A stretch of 64,000 nt of DNA from Planctomycetaceae bacterium (GTDB taxonomy: Bacteria; Planctomycetota; Planctomycetia; Pirellulales; Pirellulaceae). The translations under genes were made by a program, and so were the position numbers. Shown piece by piece: positions 1 through 9,228 of the stretch; the first letter of the stretch is position 1; each line of letters opens with the position of its first letter. The notes beneath the pieces are model-generated. The model was given only the letters and a program-made list of their open reading frames with translations. It was not told the origin of the DNA and ran no database searches. Location: positions 62,001 to 126,000 of the forward strand of contig JAEUIQ010000005.1 of assembly GCA_016794985.1 (NCBI GenBank). Direction: 5' to 3'.

Positions 1-66
1 GCCGAATCCAACATTGCCGGAAAGCGAGTTGATTTCCGCTTCCGACCATCGCTTGGTCTGGATTGA
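1..66 (+). CDS. Possible C-terminal end of a gene entering from the left
   Basis: The first 66 bases are open in frame 1 and read AESNIAGKRVDFRFRPSLG.. to a TGA at 64-66. The residue mix looks like a protein C-terminus, but 21 codons are too few to identify it, and chance is a fair alternative. It would converge on the minus-strand SHD1 gene, whose stop is 30 bases further on. Confidence 0.25.
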   Translation, partial: AESNIAGKRVDFRFRPSLGLD

Positions 67-96
67 CATTCGATAGTCGGCTACACCTTGGTCGCG

Positions 97-2340
97 CTAT
101 TGCACGCCGGCAGCCGTGATCCTAGTCGAGCCCGCCGGACGATCTTTGGGCAATCTCGCGATCTTGGCCGGTATCGTCGAGTTGGTGAAGAACTTGGCAT
201 TTGGCCGACACAAGCGGTTGGCGGCGTCCTGCGGTGTCTCACCATCTTCCAGCGTTAGTACCGGTCCAGCGGCGGAGTAGTTCGCCGAGGCTTGCCACAA
301 AATGTCTTGGTTCAATTTGAGCACGAGATGACTGGAATGTGGCTTGTAGCGAATTCGTTCATGAATACCGCCGCCACGTCCAAACGGATCGGGTCGCCCA
401 AATCCCCCGATTGGGCCGAAGGGACCAAACGGATCCATACGGCCCAATGGGTCAATCAATGAACCCCGACCCTCACGAACGAGTTCTTCAACCTCTTTCC
501 CTTGTCTTACCACCGCTTCCAGTCGCAAGGGAGCGCTGTCATCAATCACAAAGCCGCGTTTCTCGAGCATCTCGCGCAACTGTTGGGCTGTGTTGTCCGA
601 ATCAACGCCCAAGTGTGCCAAGTCCGTTGATAAACTGATTCGACTTCCCGGACCATACAACAGCAGTTCTTCGGCTTTCAATTCCGCCGTGTTTCTCGCA
701 ATCTCGTTGCGCCGATTGTCGTTGATCAACTCGAAACCAAACACCCTGTCCGGGGTGACGATCCACGTTGTGGAACCAGTTTGAGCCCGATACAAACCAT
801 GCGTCACCGCCACGTTCCAAACGGTCACTTGCAGCTTCGGATCAACTATGAGGCCGTTATTGACCAGGAGCAGCGAGTTGTCCGCCCAGATAACCGAGGC
901 GATGTTGTATCCTGCATCGTACGAAAACAGCGACGCTCCGGTCGTCAGATCAAAGCCATGCAGCGAGTTCCCGGCGGCTGCGACCAGCGACTTGCCGTCG
1001 GGAGAAACTTCCAACATCTTCAGGGACTCTATGAACTTGGGGTCACCTTGAATCCGGCCGACAATCTCGCCATCCTTCAGCCGCATCAGCCACAATGAAC
1101 CCTTCTGGAAGAAGACGATGTGGGAGTTGTCGCGACTGATGACCCAGGCTCCTGGGTCGGACACACAATACAGACACTTGGCGCTTGCGACATCCCACAA
1201 GGCCAAGTGGCTGCCGATCGTAAACAAGTGTTGATCATCAACAAAAAGAGAAGAGTGGGCCGTAAAACGATTCTGCTGGCCAAACGCGCCGAATTTCCAC
1301 GCTTGTTCCGGTTCCAGTTTACCGTCCACTTGCTTCCAAAACACAATGCCACCATTCTCCGATCCCGCAGAATTGTGGATCGTCACGATCGACTGCTTCG
1401 ATGGAGAAACGATGATGTCGTTGACTTCTTGAAATGGCAAAGTGTATTCGCCCACAATCTCTTCCGCTTTAGTGTCCACGAGGACAGTGTGAGAAAAATT
1501 CTGGAACGAGTTCTTGCGATAGACGGCAATCAGCTCCCCCGAGTTGCCACTATAAAAGAGCCTTGAATTGGTATGTCCTTCGTATTCTTTGGCAAATTTG
1601 GGTTGGGGCAATGAAATCGATTTGTCCCGCTCGTGTTTGGGTTGTTCCGCAGGAGTATATTTGAACTCGGCGGTATCGAGCGCGATCTCGTTCGCAACCT
1701 TGACAGCCTTTCCGGCGATGGGAAGAGTACCCGGCGGAAACGTTTTGAGGGCGGGCGGGGTTTCTTCTACGGGAGTTCCGCCGGCAAACATATCGTCGTC
1801 ACCGACTGGTTGTCGCGGTTTGACTGCGGTACCGCCCGCAAACGGATCGACTTCGGCCTCACGCTTCGCACGCAGTTCACTTAAGAATGTCTTGTCGGCT
1901 TCGCAAAGTTTCGAAATGGGGATCGTGACGACTTTGTCATCTTTCTTTAGGAGCTTGACTTCGGTTTCTGTTAAATCGTAGACAGTGGCTTCGACCTTGA
2001 ACTTTCCAGTCGCGTCAGTCCACGTTCGAAAATCCTCGGCAAACTCTTGCGCCGCGGCACTGCGAATTAGTTTGCCTTTGCCTGGTAGGACCATATGTCC
2101 GATTTTGGTGTCTCCAAAGTCCGCCTCGACGCGCGCCCAACCATTCTGCCGCACCTCGACCACGACTTGCTGTTGTTTCTTGCCATGAAATTCGAACTCG
2201 ATCAAATCGCCCACCTCGAACATGGCCGTTTGATCTTGTCCGATCGCGGCACCTAGAAACCCCAAGAACAACAATGACGCAATCAATGAGTTAAAAACAC
2301 CAGCCAAACGGCAACGAGTACCCAACCACGAAAAAAACAT
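97..2340 (-). CDS. Secreted SHD1-domain protein with propeller-like body
   Basis: A protein of about 747 residues begins with a signal peptide: a short basic n-region, then a hydrophobic run ending near GAAIGQ. Around residues 103-155 lies an SHD1 (SLA1 homology 1) type module, FRTWTDATGKFKVEATVYDL followed by KVVTIPISKL; secreted planctomycete proteins use it often. The middle (about 240-560) has recurring WD/Kelch-like phrases such as LFTIGSHLALWDV and VSPDGKSLVAA, suggesting a beta-propeller. A Gly/Pro/Phe-rich stretch (DPFGPFGPIGGFG) comes before the C-terminus. The ATG at 2340 is preferred over an upstream in-frame start at 2367 because GAGGGG lies 9 bases before it (ATG 2346 is also possible). 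The gene follows the aminotransferase by about 23 bases on the same strand, so they may be co-transcribed. Its function is unknown; a cell-surface role is an inference. Confidence 0.85.
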   Translation of the reverse strand: MFFSWLGTRCRLAGVFNSLIASLLFLGFLGAAIGQDQTAMFEVGDLIEFEFHGKKQQQVVVEVRQNGWARVEADFGDTKIGHMVLPGKGKLIRSAAAQEFAEDFRTWTDATGKFKVEATVYDLTETEVKLLKKDDKVVTIPISKLCEADKTFLSELRAKREAEVDPFAGGTAVKPRQPVGDDDMFAGGTPVEETPPALKTFPPGTLPIAGKAVKVANEIALDTAEFKYTPAEQPKHERDKSISLPQPKFAKEYEGHTNSRLFYSGNSGELIAVYRKNSFQNFSHTVLVDTKAEEIVGEYTLPFQEVNDIIVSPSKQSIVTIHNSAGSENGGIVFWKQVDGKLEPEQAWKFGAFGQQNRFTAHSSLFVDDQHLFTIGSHLALWDVASAKCLYCVSDPGAWVISRDNSHIVFFQKGSLWLMRLKDGEIVGRIQGDPKFIESLKMLEVSPDGKSLVAAAGNSLHGFDLTTGASLFSYDAGYNIASVIWADNSLLLVNNGLIVDPKLQVTVWNVAVTHGLYRAQTGSTTWIVTPDRVFGFELINDNRRNEIARNTAELKAEELLLYGPGSRISLSTDLAHLGVDSDNTAQQLREMLEKRGFVIDDSAPLRLEAVVRQGKEVEELVREGRGSLIDPLGRMDPFGPFGPIGGFGRPDPFGRGGGIHERIRYKPHSSHLVLKLNQDILWQASANYSAAGPVLTLEDGETPQDAANRLCRPNAKFFTNSTIPAKIARLPKDRPAGSTRITAAGVQ

Positions 2341-2363
2341 TTTCATTTTCCCCTCATACATGA

Positions 2364-3587
2364 TCAAAAGTAAACATGGTTCGCGGCTGCAACCGAGGCA
2401 CCTGGGCTAAAGCGATAGCCCTGAGATGCCAAGCATTGCTCCAACGCTGCCAAGAATAGTAGCACATTTTTCGGTCTGGCGGTCTCGCCCATCAGTCCGA
2501 TTCGCCAGGTCAATCCTTTCATAGGCCCAAGTCCAGCGCCGATTTCGATTCCGAATTCACGCAGCAAGCGACCGCGAATGCCGGCGTCATCGATCCCCGC
2601 CGGAATCTTTACGGCGTTCAACATCGGCAAGCGATGCTCCTCGCGCACGGCGAATTCGATCCCGATGGCTTCGAGCCCGGCGCGAAGCGCTCTGTGATTT
2701 AGCTCATGTCGTTTGAAGCGGACTTCCAGCCCTTCGAGCAACACGATTCGCAGTGCTTCATGCAACGCGTAGTTCATGTTAATCGGTGCCGTATGGTGAT
2801 AGGCGCGAGAAGATTCCGCCCAGTAGTTGCTGACCAGTCCCATGTCCAAGTACCACGATTGAACGGCGCTGGTGCGCGTTTGGAGCACCTCCATTGCACG
2901 CGGTCCAAAGGTTACCGGAGCCAATCCCGGTGGACAACTCAAGCACTTTTGCGATCCGCTGTAGGCCGCATCGACGTCCCAGGCATCGATCGGAATCTCG
3001 CATCCGCCCAAAGAGGTCACACAATCGACAACCAACAGCGCTCCCGCGTCATGCACTAGTTTCGCGACGCCAGCCAAAGGTTGGCGGGCGCCCGTGGAAG
3101 TTTCGGCATGAACCAAGGCCACTACTTTGGGCGAGTGTTGTTTGATCGCAGCTTCGATTTCTTCCAGCGAGAACACTTCGCCGAACGGTCGTTCCATCGC
3201 CAGAACATCCGCCCCCGCTCGTCGAGCGACCTCTTTCATGCGACCACCAAACACGCCGTTCACCCCCACGACAACCCGATCGCCGGGCGAAATCAAATTC
3301 ACCAGACAGGTCTCCATACCGGCTGAGCCCGTCCCGCTAACGGCCAGTGTCAAGCGATTCTTCGTTTGAAACACTTGCCGCATCATCTCTTGAACTTCAT
3401 TCATCAGTTGCAAGAAATAAGGATCCAAGTGCCCGACGGTCGGCCTGGCTAGTGCGGCCAGGACGCTCGAGTGCGTTTCACTGGGACCAGGCCCCATCAA
3501 GAGACGGCTCGGCGGGACCGCAGATTCAGGGATCAAGTATTCGCATTGGACCGTTGATTCCGGAGACTTTAACCCTGAAACTGTCAT
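2364..3587 (-). CDS. Class V aminotransferase, alanine-glyoxylate/serine-pyruvate type
   Basis: This 407-residue PLP enzyme resembles alanine:glyoxylate and serine:pyruvate aminotransferases, which move an amino group between a small amino acid and glyoxylate or pyruvate in the cytosol. The N-terminal [15 protein letters not shown], the [11 protein letters not shown] phosphate-binding loop near residue 84, Asp188 in [10 protein letters not shown] and Lys214 in [12 protein letters not shown] (expected Schiff-base lysine) all match the family. Its length is usual. The ATG at 3587 has GAGGT about 8 bases upstream. The SHD1 gene follows closely on the same strand. Exact substrates cannot be read from sequence; the phosphoserine branch is less likely because the GPGPS and SQK contexts are of the AGT type. 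Confidence 0.93.
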   Translation of the reverse strand: MTVSGLKSPESTVQCEYLIPESAVPPSRLLMGPGPSETHSSVLAALARPTVGHLDPYFLQLMNEVQEMMRQVFQTKNRLTLAVSGTGSAGMETCLVNLISPGDRVVVGVNGVFGGRMKEVARRAGADVLAMERPFGEVFSLEEIEAAIKQHSPKVVALVHAETSTGARQPLAGVAKLVHDAGALLVVDCVTSLGGCEIPIDAWDVDAAYSGSQKCLSCPPGLAPVTFGPRAMEVLQTRTSAVQSWYLDMGLVSNYWAESSRAYHHTAPINMNYALHEALRIVLLEGLEVRFKRHELNHRALRAGLEAIGIEFAVREEHRLPMLNAVKIPAGIDDAGIRGRLLREFGIEIGAGLGPMKGLTWRIGLMGETARPKNVLLFLAALEQCLASQGYRFSPGASVAAANHVYF

Positions 3588-4101
3588 TTCGTTTTACCTC
3601 AAAAAGTGTTGTTCTAAAAATTCAACTCGGAACGTATGTGATTCGAATCGCCCACACCTTATCCATCGGCAGCGGACCGAATTACGAGGTCTTATGGGCA
3701 GGTGCACTCGAGGGATATCAAGGACCGGCTCCCCGAAACCCCTTTGCGCGACAGCGGCTAACGGTCTAGCACAATACCATGCAAATTAGTAGCAGGCACA
3801 CGGCGCATGCCTTTCGCGGACCCGCGACAACACGAGCTTGCTTATGGTCAACGCGAACGGAATGTGCCGCCGCCATGACTAGTGGACCGGTCTTGCCGGC
3901 GAACAGGCAAAGCCAGCTAACCGATTTTTGAATTCTAATTCCGCCGGATCAGCGACTTCAAGCAGGCGAGGTTGTTCGCATTCGAAATCCCAGCAACCCG
4001 AGTTGGAGCCGACAGACTCCTCGATTAGACTTGAATTCTAAGCAGTTTTGCGGTAGTACCACGCCGGAAATGTGCGCACGGATTGAGTATTTTGAGGAAA
4101 G
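3588..4101. other. Intergenic region, no gene seen
   Basis: About 510 bases separate the aminotransferase start from the next possible reading frame. Only short frames without family resemblance are present. The first part must hold the promoter of the minus-strand aminotransferase; no promoter element could be assigned with confidence. Confidence 0.4.
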
Positions 4102-4461
4102 ATGATGGCGGCTTTGACGCTCGGGAGCACACTGTTGCGCGTGATAAGGCGTTGCGAGACGGTTTGCGAGTCGGCTTGCTGTGGATTAGAAGCGTTCGAC
4201 TTTCACCCGATTCACGTCGCGAGCGCGATCGTGGCGATGGCCGAACGCGACCGTGACGAATCCTTGGCTCTGGCCGAGGAAGAGCTCCAGGCATTCGAAG
4301 CCCAGGGCCTGCAACACCCGTTGGACGAGTTCGGCTGTGTTGGATGGTGTGAGCGGTTGAATACGTCTTTTACGCCTGCTGAGCTTCAAGTTTGGGTGAC
4401 GCAAATGCGAACTTGTTTTAGAGATGCTGCCGCGTTGTTGAAGTTTGCGGATTCGCTTTGA
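4102..4461 (+). CDS. Doubtful small ORF, unknown
   Basis: A 119-codon frame (MMAALTLGSTLLRVI...) has no recognised domain. It ends 27 bases before the DUF4328-like gene on the same strand. It is rich in Ala/Glu/Leu and contains AEEELQAFEAQGLQHPLDEF, plausible as a helical protein. Other frames across this segment are also open, so it may be a by-product of composition. No clear ribosome binding site precedes it. Treat as tentative. Confidence 0.25.
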   Translation: MMAALTLGSTLLRVIRRCETVCESACCGLEAFDFHPIHVASAIVAMAERDRDESLALAEEELQAFEAQGLQHPLDEFGCVGWCERLNTSFTPAELQVWVTQMRTCFRDAAALLKFADSL

Positions 4462-4488
4462 TTGTGAAATGTCTTGGATTGTTGCGTG

Positions 4489-5253
4489 ATGGCGAATCCC
4501 TACCAAACCCCGCAGTACACCGCCCGCCCAACTCCCGTGACACCGGTCGTTCCGCACGCCATGCAACCGGTCGTTCGTCCCTATGTTCCGATTGGCCCGA
4601 TTGCCTATGTGCTCTTGGGAATGGTTGTTTTTCAATTGCTTCTGGGGATGTTGAACATTGGCGCATCCGTGCTGCTACTCGACTACTTCTACCGAGTTTC
4701 CGTGGGGCGAGCTGCGGAAAGCGAAACTGATTTGTTGGATTTTTTCGCAATCTTTGCTTCCCTAATAAGTATTCTCGTGTTCCTGATCTCGGTCGTCGTT
4801 TATTTGATCTGGGTTTATCGGGCGTATAGAAACTTGCATGCGCTTCGCGCGGTCGAGGTGTCGACAACACCGGGCTGCGCGGTGGGTTTTCATTTTATTC
4901 CCTTTGCAAACTTCTATTTGATCTATCGCGGGATGCGCGAGATTTGGTTGGGGAGCCACCCGCAGGATTTGTATGCTCTCCGATCGCCGTTGATCAAACA
5001 TCACGTCGGAGCAGCGCTCGTGGGATTCTGGTGGGCCCTGCATTTGATCGCAAACTTTTCAGCATCCTTCGCGAGTCGCTTGATGGAACTAGGGCAAAAG
5101 AACAGGAATATCGCGATAATGATCAACTCCCTTCTTATCGATATCGCGTCGGATATCGCCTTTATTGCCGCAGGATTGATACTCGCAACGATCGTCTATA
5201 TGGTCAGTCTTCATCAAGAGGATCGGATCGAACTTATTCGTCGCTCGAATTAG
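4489..5253 (+). CDS. DUF4328-like multi-pass membrane protein
   Basis: The 254-residue protein starts MANPYQTPQYTARPTP, a proline-rich N-terminus seen on many small planctomycete membrane proteins, then has about four to six hydrophobic segments (roughly residues 41-65, 84-110, 138-155, 175-195, 220-245). The segment YLIWVYRAYRNLHAL followed by GFHFIPFANFYLIYR and MREIWLG is the typical core of DUF4328 proteins. Starting at ATG 4489 rather than the in-frame 4474 keeps the conserved MANPY N-terminus. Its 3' end overlaps the end of the convergent PPK2 gene by 20 bases. Function of the family is unknown. Confidence 0.85.
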   Translation: MANPYQTPQYTARPTPVTPVVPHAMQPVVRPYVPIGPIAYVLLGMVVFQLLLGMLNIGASVLLLDYFYRVSVGRAAESETDLLDFFAIFASLISILVFLISVVVYLIWVYRAYRNLHALRAVEVSTTPGCAVGFHFIPFANFYLIYRGMREIWLGSHPQDLYALRSPLIKHHVGAALVGFWWALHLIANFSASFASRLMELGQKNRNIAIMINSLLIDIASDIAFIAAGLILATIVYMVSLHQEDRIELIRRSN

Positions 5254-6130
5254 ACTCGGCAGCGAGCATCTCTTTCGCGGTTGCCAAATCTTGGAGCAAT
5301 TCGGGAGTTGGTTCGGGAAGTGCCAAGTTCATCTTCCGCATCGTTTGCAGGATGACGTGTGAGACGATGAGTCGCGCGTTCCGTTTGTCGTCGGCAGGAA
5401 CGATGTACCAGGGTGATTCTGCGGTGCTGGTTCGGGCGAAACACTCCTGGTAAGCCTTTTGAAACTTGGACCACTGACTCCGGCAATCGAGATCACCCAG
5501 TCGAAATTTCCAACTCTTTTCCGGATCGTCGATTCGTGCCAAGAGTCGGCGGCGTTGTTCTTCGGGGGAAAGGTGCAGGAAAAATTTCACGACGGTGGTC
5601 CCGTTACGATGCAAGTACGACTCGAACTGCCGAATGTCGTGGTAGCGATCCTTCCAAAAACTCTTGTGATTGACCAAATGTTCCGGCAGCGGCTGTCCCG
5701 CCAAGACTTCGGGCTTGACTTTGACAATCAATACTTCTTCGTAGTAAGAACGATCAAAAATTCCAATCATACCTCGGCGCGGCAGGCGAGTGGTGCAGCG
5801 CCACAGATAGTCGTGGGCCAATTCTTCTTCGCTGGGTCGGCCAAAGCTATGAACATGGCAGCCTTGCGGATTGATCCCAGACATGACGTGACGTATGGTT
5901 CCTCCTTTGCCCGCTGTGTCCATTCCTTGAAAAACCAACAGGAGGGCTTGTTGCTGACCCGCAAACAGCAACGATTGCCAATGGGCGATCTCGGTGCGAT
6001 ACTCGCTTAGTTTTGTCTCGTAGTCCTGCTCGGACTTGTACAATGCAGGGATAGTGGTTTCGCTCTTCTTCAGCTTTACTTCGGCGTCATTCGCCACTCG
6101 GAACTTGCTGATGGGACAATCCAATTTCAT
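5234..6130 (-). CDS. ppk2: Polyphosphate kinase 2 family protein
   Basis: This 298-residue cytosolic enzyme should transfer phosphate between polyphosphate and nucleotides (ADP/GDP or AMP). The Walker A motif is GMDTAGKGGT at residues 69-78, followed by the family phrase HVMSGINPQGCHVHSFGRPS and the Walker B region GIFDRSYYEEVLIVKVKP at about 123-140. The lid region with RRRLLARIDDPEKSWKF and the C-terminal WYIVPADDKRNARLIVS are also typical. Length fits a single-domain PPK2. It is divergent from the UvrA gene with about 113 bases between starts, so a shared control region is possible. Class (I, II or III) is not assigned because that needs an alignment. Confidence 0.94.
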   Translation of the reverse strand: MKLDCPISKFRVANDAEVKLKKSETTIPALYKSEQDYETKLSEYRTEIAHWQSLLFAGQQQALLLVFQGMDTAGKGGTIRHVMSGINPQGCHVHSFGRPSEEELAHDYLWRCTTRLPRRGMIGIFDRSYYEEVLIVKVKPEVLAGQPLPEHLVNHKSFWKDRYHDIRQFESYLHRNGTTVVKFFLHLSPEEQRRRLLARIDDPEKSWKFRLGDLDCRSQWSKFQKAYQECFARTSTAESPWYIVPADDKRNARLIVSHVILQTMRKMNLALPEPTPELLQDLATAKEMLAAESNSSDE

Positions 6131-6243
6131 AATTGCTTTCTGTTGCAGATGTGGCTCGGTTGTCGGAATTTAGTTTCGGAGGCATAATTCCGATCCTTGG
6201 GTGCGACTCGACACCTTCCAATTCTAATCTCCAGGCGCACGGA

Positions 6244-8919
6244 ATGGCAAAGAAACGTACCAGGAATGGAATCGATGCGTCGGAAGTGTCGACCTCGGTT
6301 ATGGCAAGTGCGCCATCCGATTGTATCCGCGTTCGCGGAGCGCGAATGCATAATTTGCGGAATCTGGACATTGATATTCCGCGGGACAAATTGGTGGTGA
6401 TTACGGGCCCCAGCGGATCCGGCAAAAGTTCGTTGGCGTTCGACACTATTTTTGCCGAGGGACAGCGCCAATACATTGAGACGATGAGCGTCTACGCGCG
6501 ACAGTTTTTGGGCCAGTTGCCGCGACCGGATGTGGAATGGCTGGATGGATTACAACCGACGCTGTGCATCGATCAGAAGCCGGGTAGCGCCAGTCCCCGC
6601 AGCACCGTGGGAACCGTGACCGAAATCTACGATTATCTGCGGTTGCTGTTTGCCAGAGCGGGGGTTCTTCATTGTGGTGGTTGCGGGCGTCCCATCAAGC
6701 AACAAACGTCACATGAAATTGCGGAGCGAATTCTAGGTCTGCCCAAACAGACGAAGTTGGTCCTGATGGCGCCGATGGTTCGCGGTCGCAAAGGGGCCCA
6801 TGCCGAAGTGATCGAGAAAATTCGGAAGGCGGGTTTGGTGCGAGCTCGTGTCGACGGCGAAATGTGCGACATAGATGCCATACCGAAACTTGCGGTCCGT
6901 CAGGAGCACACGATTTCCGCTGTCGTCGATCGATTGGTGATCCGGGAGGGAATCGATTCTCGATTGCAAGAGTCGCTGCAGTTGGCGTTGAAGTTGGGGC
7001 AGGGCGTCGTTTTAACGGAACATCAACACCCATCAACCCCGCGCGCTAATTCCGTTGGCAGCAGCGACCAAGGACTGGAGGGAGGTTGGCAAGAAACTTT
7101 GTATTCGGTGCATTCGGCCTGTCCGGATTGTGGCATCAGTTATGGTGAATTGTCGCCACGAAATTTCAGTTTCAACAGTCCCTACGGAGCGTGTCCGGAA
7201 TGCAATGGCTTGGGGGCTACGGAAGCTAAAGAACCGGCGGGAACAAAGAAGAAGTCGTCGACCAGAAACGTGTCTGAGGAACCAATCGTCGAGTCCGCAA
7301 AGGCTTTTGTTGAATGTCAATCATGCAGTGGCAGTCGAGTAAACAGTTTGGCTCGACAAGTTCAGCTTCGCGGCGTCACGATCGACGAGATCGTCAACTG
7401 GGACATCGCCAAGGCGCGAGTTTTTTTTGAGGAGCTATTGCTGGATCCGGAGTTAACCGGAGTCGAACGACGGGTCGCAGAGCCTTCGGTGCGGGAGATT
7501 ATTCATCGCTTGAAGTTTCTGCAGGAAGTCGCCGTCGAATACCTGACGTTGGGACGCAGCGCGGCCACTCTCAGTGGTGGTGAGTTTCAAAGAGTTCGCT
7601 TAGCCACCGCCATTGGAATTGGACTAACGCACGTTTGCTTCGTGTTGGACGAACCCTCGATCGGGTTGCACCAGCGCGACAATCAGTTGTTGATTCAAGC
7701 TTTGCGGCGTTTGCAAAATGAAGGCAATTCAGTTTTGGTGGTCGAACATGACGAAGAGGTAATGCGGGCAGCCGATTGGATCATCGACATGGGACCTGGA
7801 GCGGGTGCGGCTGGCGGAGAATTGGTTGTCGCCGGCCCGCCGAACTTGGTAATGAAGCATCCCCTTTCGACGACGGCTCGGTATCTGAATGGACGAACAA
7901 AAGTTCAACGGGCCACCCAGTTGCGGGATGTGGCTGGAGCCAAATGGCTCGAATTGGTCGGAGCGACGCTTCACAATTTGAAAAATGTCGATCTGCGACT
8001 GCCGTTGGGGCGGTTGATTTGCGTCACGGGTGTCAGCGGCAGTGGAAAGAGTTCGCTGATCTACGAGACGTTGGGCGCAGCCATCCAACGACATTTGGGA
8101 AGTCCAACGGTTGTTCCCGGACCGTACAAATCGTTGAGCGGCCTGGAGCATGTTCAACAAATCGTACGGGTCGATCAAGCGTCAATTGGTCGTTCGCCTC
8201 GAAGTAATGCCGCCACGTATACTGGGATTTTCGACGATATCCGCCGGGTATTCGCGGCCACCAAGTTGGCCAAACAATTGGGATTTTCGACGAGCCGATT
8301 TAGTTTCAATTCGAAAGCAGGCCGCTGTCCGCAATGCGAGGGTTTAGGGCAACAGCGAATCGAAATGAAGTTCCTGCCAGACTTGTTTGTCAACTGTCCC
8401 CTTTGTCGTGGTGCTCGATTTCATTCGCAAACTTTGCGCGTGAAGTTCCGCGATTTAACGATTGCACAGGTGCTAGAGTTAAGTTGCGAACAAGCCCGCG
8501 ATATCTTCGCTCCGATTGAAAAAATTCATCGGGTCTTGGCGGCGTTGTGTGATGTGGGACTAGAATATCTGCCGCTCGGACAGGCCTCCACAACATTGTC
8601 TGGCGGTGAGGCTCAACGAATCAAATTGGCCACTTACTTGGCGCGGCCAGGGGATGCACATGCGCTGTTCTTGTTGGATGAGCCGACCACCGGTCTACAT
8701 TTTGGCGACATACAGAAATTGTTAAACGTCTTGGACTTGTTGGTTGAAAAAGGCCATTCGGTTGTTGTGGTCGAACATAATTTGGATTTGATTCGCAACG
8801 CGGATTGGGTGATTGACGTGGGGCCGGGGGGCGGGCGTCACGGGGGGCGAATTGTTGCTGCGGGGCCGCCGTCAGTGATCAAGCAAACGCCAGAAAGTGT
8901 GACTGGTGGTTTCCTCTAA
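6244..8919 (+). CDS. uvrA: UvrA-family excinuclease ATPase, shortened signature domain I
   Basis: About 891 residues with two ABC ATPase modules. Module I has Walker A GPSGSGKSS (about 55-63), Q-loop region YARQFLGQLPRPDV, a UvrB-binding-type insertion (about 160-260, MAPMVRGRKGAHAEVIEKI), zinc cysteines 293/296 and 317/320, and signature LSGGEFQRVRLA (about 443). Module II has GVSGSGKSS near 595, the second zinc module CPQCEGLGQQRIEMKFLPD, LSGGEAQRIKLA near 785 and a final Walker B FLLDEPTTGLHF. It is recognisably UvrA, the damage sensor of nucleotide excision repair. The oddity is the stretch from zinc module I (CPEC) to the next CxxC (CQSCSGSR): 41 residues here against roughly 130 in E. 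coli UvrA, so about 85-90 residues are replaced by a Lys/Ser/Thr-rich linker. ATG 6244 was chosen over 6133 because the family start lies close to IRVRGARMHNL. It may be a second UvrA rather than the main one. Confidence 0.92.
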   Translation: MAKKRTRNGIDASEVSTSVMASAPSDCIRVRGARMHNLRNLDIDIPRDKLVVITGPSGSGKSSLAFDTIFAEGQRQYIETMSVYARQFLGQLPRPDVEWLDGLQPTLCIDQKPGSASPRSTVGTVTEIYDYLRLLFARAGVLHCGGCGRPIKQQTSHEIAERILGLPKQTKLVLMAPMVRGRKGAHAEVIEKIRKAGLVRARVDGEMCDIDAIPKLAVRQEHTISAVVDRLVIREGIDSRLQESLQLALKLGQGVVLTEHQHPSTPRANSVGSSDQGLEGGWQETLYSVHSACPDCGISYGELSPRNFSFNSPYGACPECNGLGATEAKEPAGTKKKSSTRNVSEEPIVESAKAFVECQSCSGSRVNSLARQVQLRGVTIDEIVNWDIAKARVFFEELLLDPELTGVERRVAEPSVREIIHRLKFLQEVAVEYLTLGRSAATLSGGEFQRVRLATAIGIGLTHVCFVLDEPSIGLHQRDNQLLIQALRRLQNEGNSVLVVEHDEEVMRAADWIIDMGPGAGAAGGELVVAGPPNLVMKHPLSTTARYLNGRTKVQRATQLRDVAGAKWLELVGATLHNLKNVDLRLPLGRLICVTGVSGSGKSSLIYETLGAAIQRHLGSPTVVPGPYKSLSGLEHVQQIVRVDQASIGRSPRSNAATYTGIFDDIRRVFAATKLAKQLGFSTSRFSFNSKAGRCPQCEGLGQQRIEMKFLPDLFVNCPLCRGARFHSQTLRVKFRDLTIAQVLELSCEQARDIFAPIEKIHRVLAALCDVGLEYLPLGQASTTLSGGEAQRIKLATYLARPGDAHALFLLDEPTTGLHFGDIQKLLNVLDLLVEKGHSVVVVEHNLDLIRNADWVIDVGPGGGRHGGRIVAAGPPSVIKQTPESVTGGFL

Positions 8920-9228
8920 AGACTCGTGGTTCGACACGATTCCTTGAACCAAGAACGGTCGTCGGCACATATAGCGACTGGGAACCACACATCGTTATCT
9001 TGGTAGAGATCGAGAGACGGCACTTGACGGGTGATTGCCGCGAATGGAACGGCATTGGACGAAGACGACTGGAGCCGAGTTTCCGAGTCATGATGGTTTC
9101 ATCACAGTTGGCGTGGTTGTGGATTTGGTGAGTTGGGGCTACTCTGAAACTTGAGACTTGGTACGAATGGTCCTGAGTTCGTTCCGAGTCGGTCGTCAGG
9201 GGTATTCCATTTTGTCAAGAAGCACAAC

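Noticed and set aside
4186-4870. Minus-strand frames of 149-150 codons
   Set aside because: They are antisense to the DUF4328-like gene and its leader and are rich in Arg/Pro/Ser as expected for shadows.
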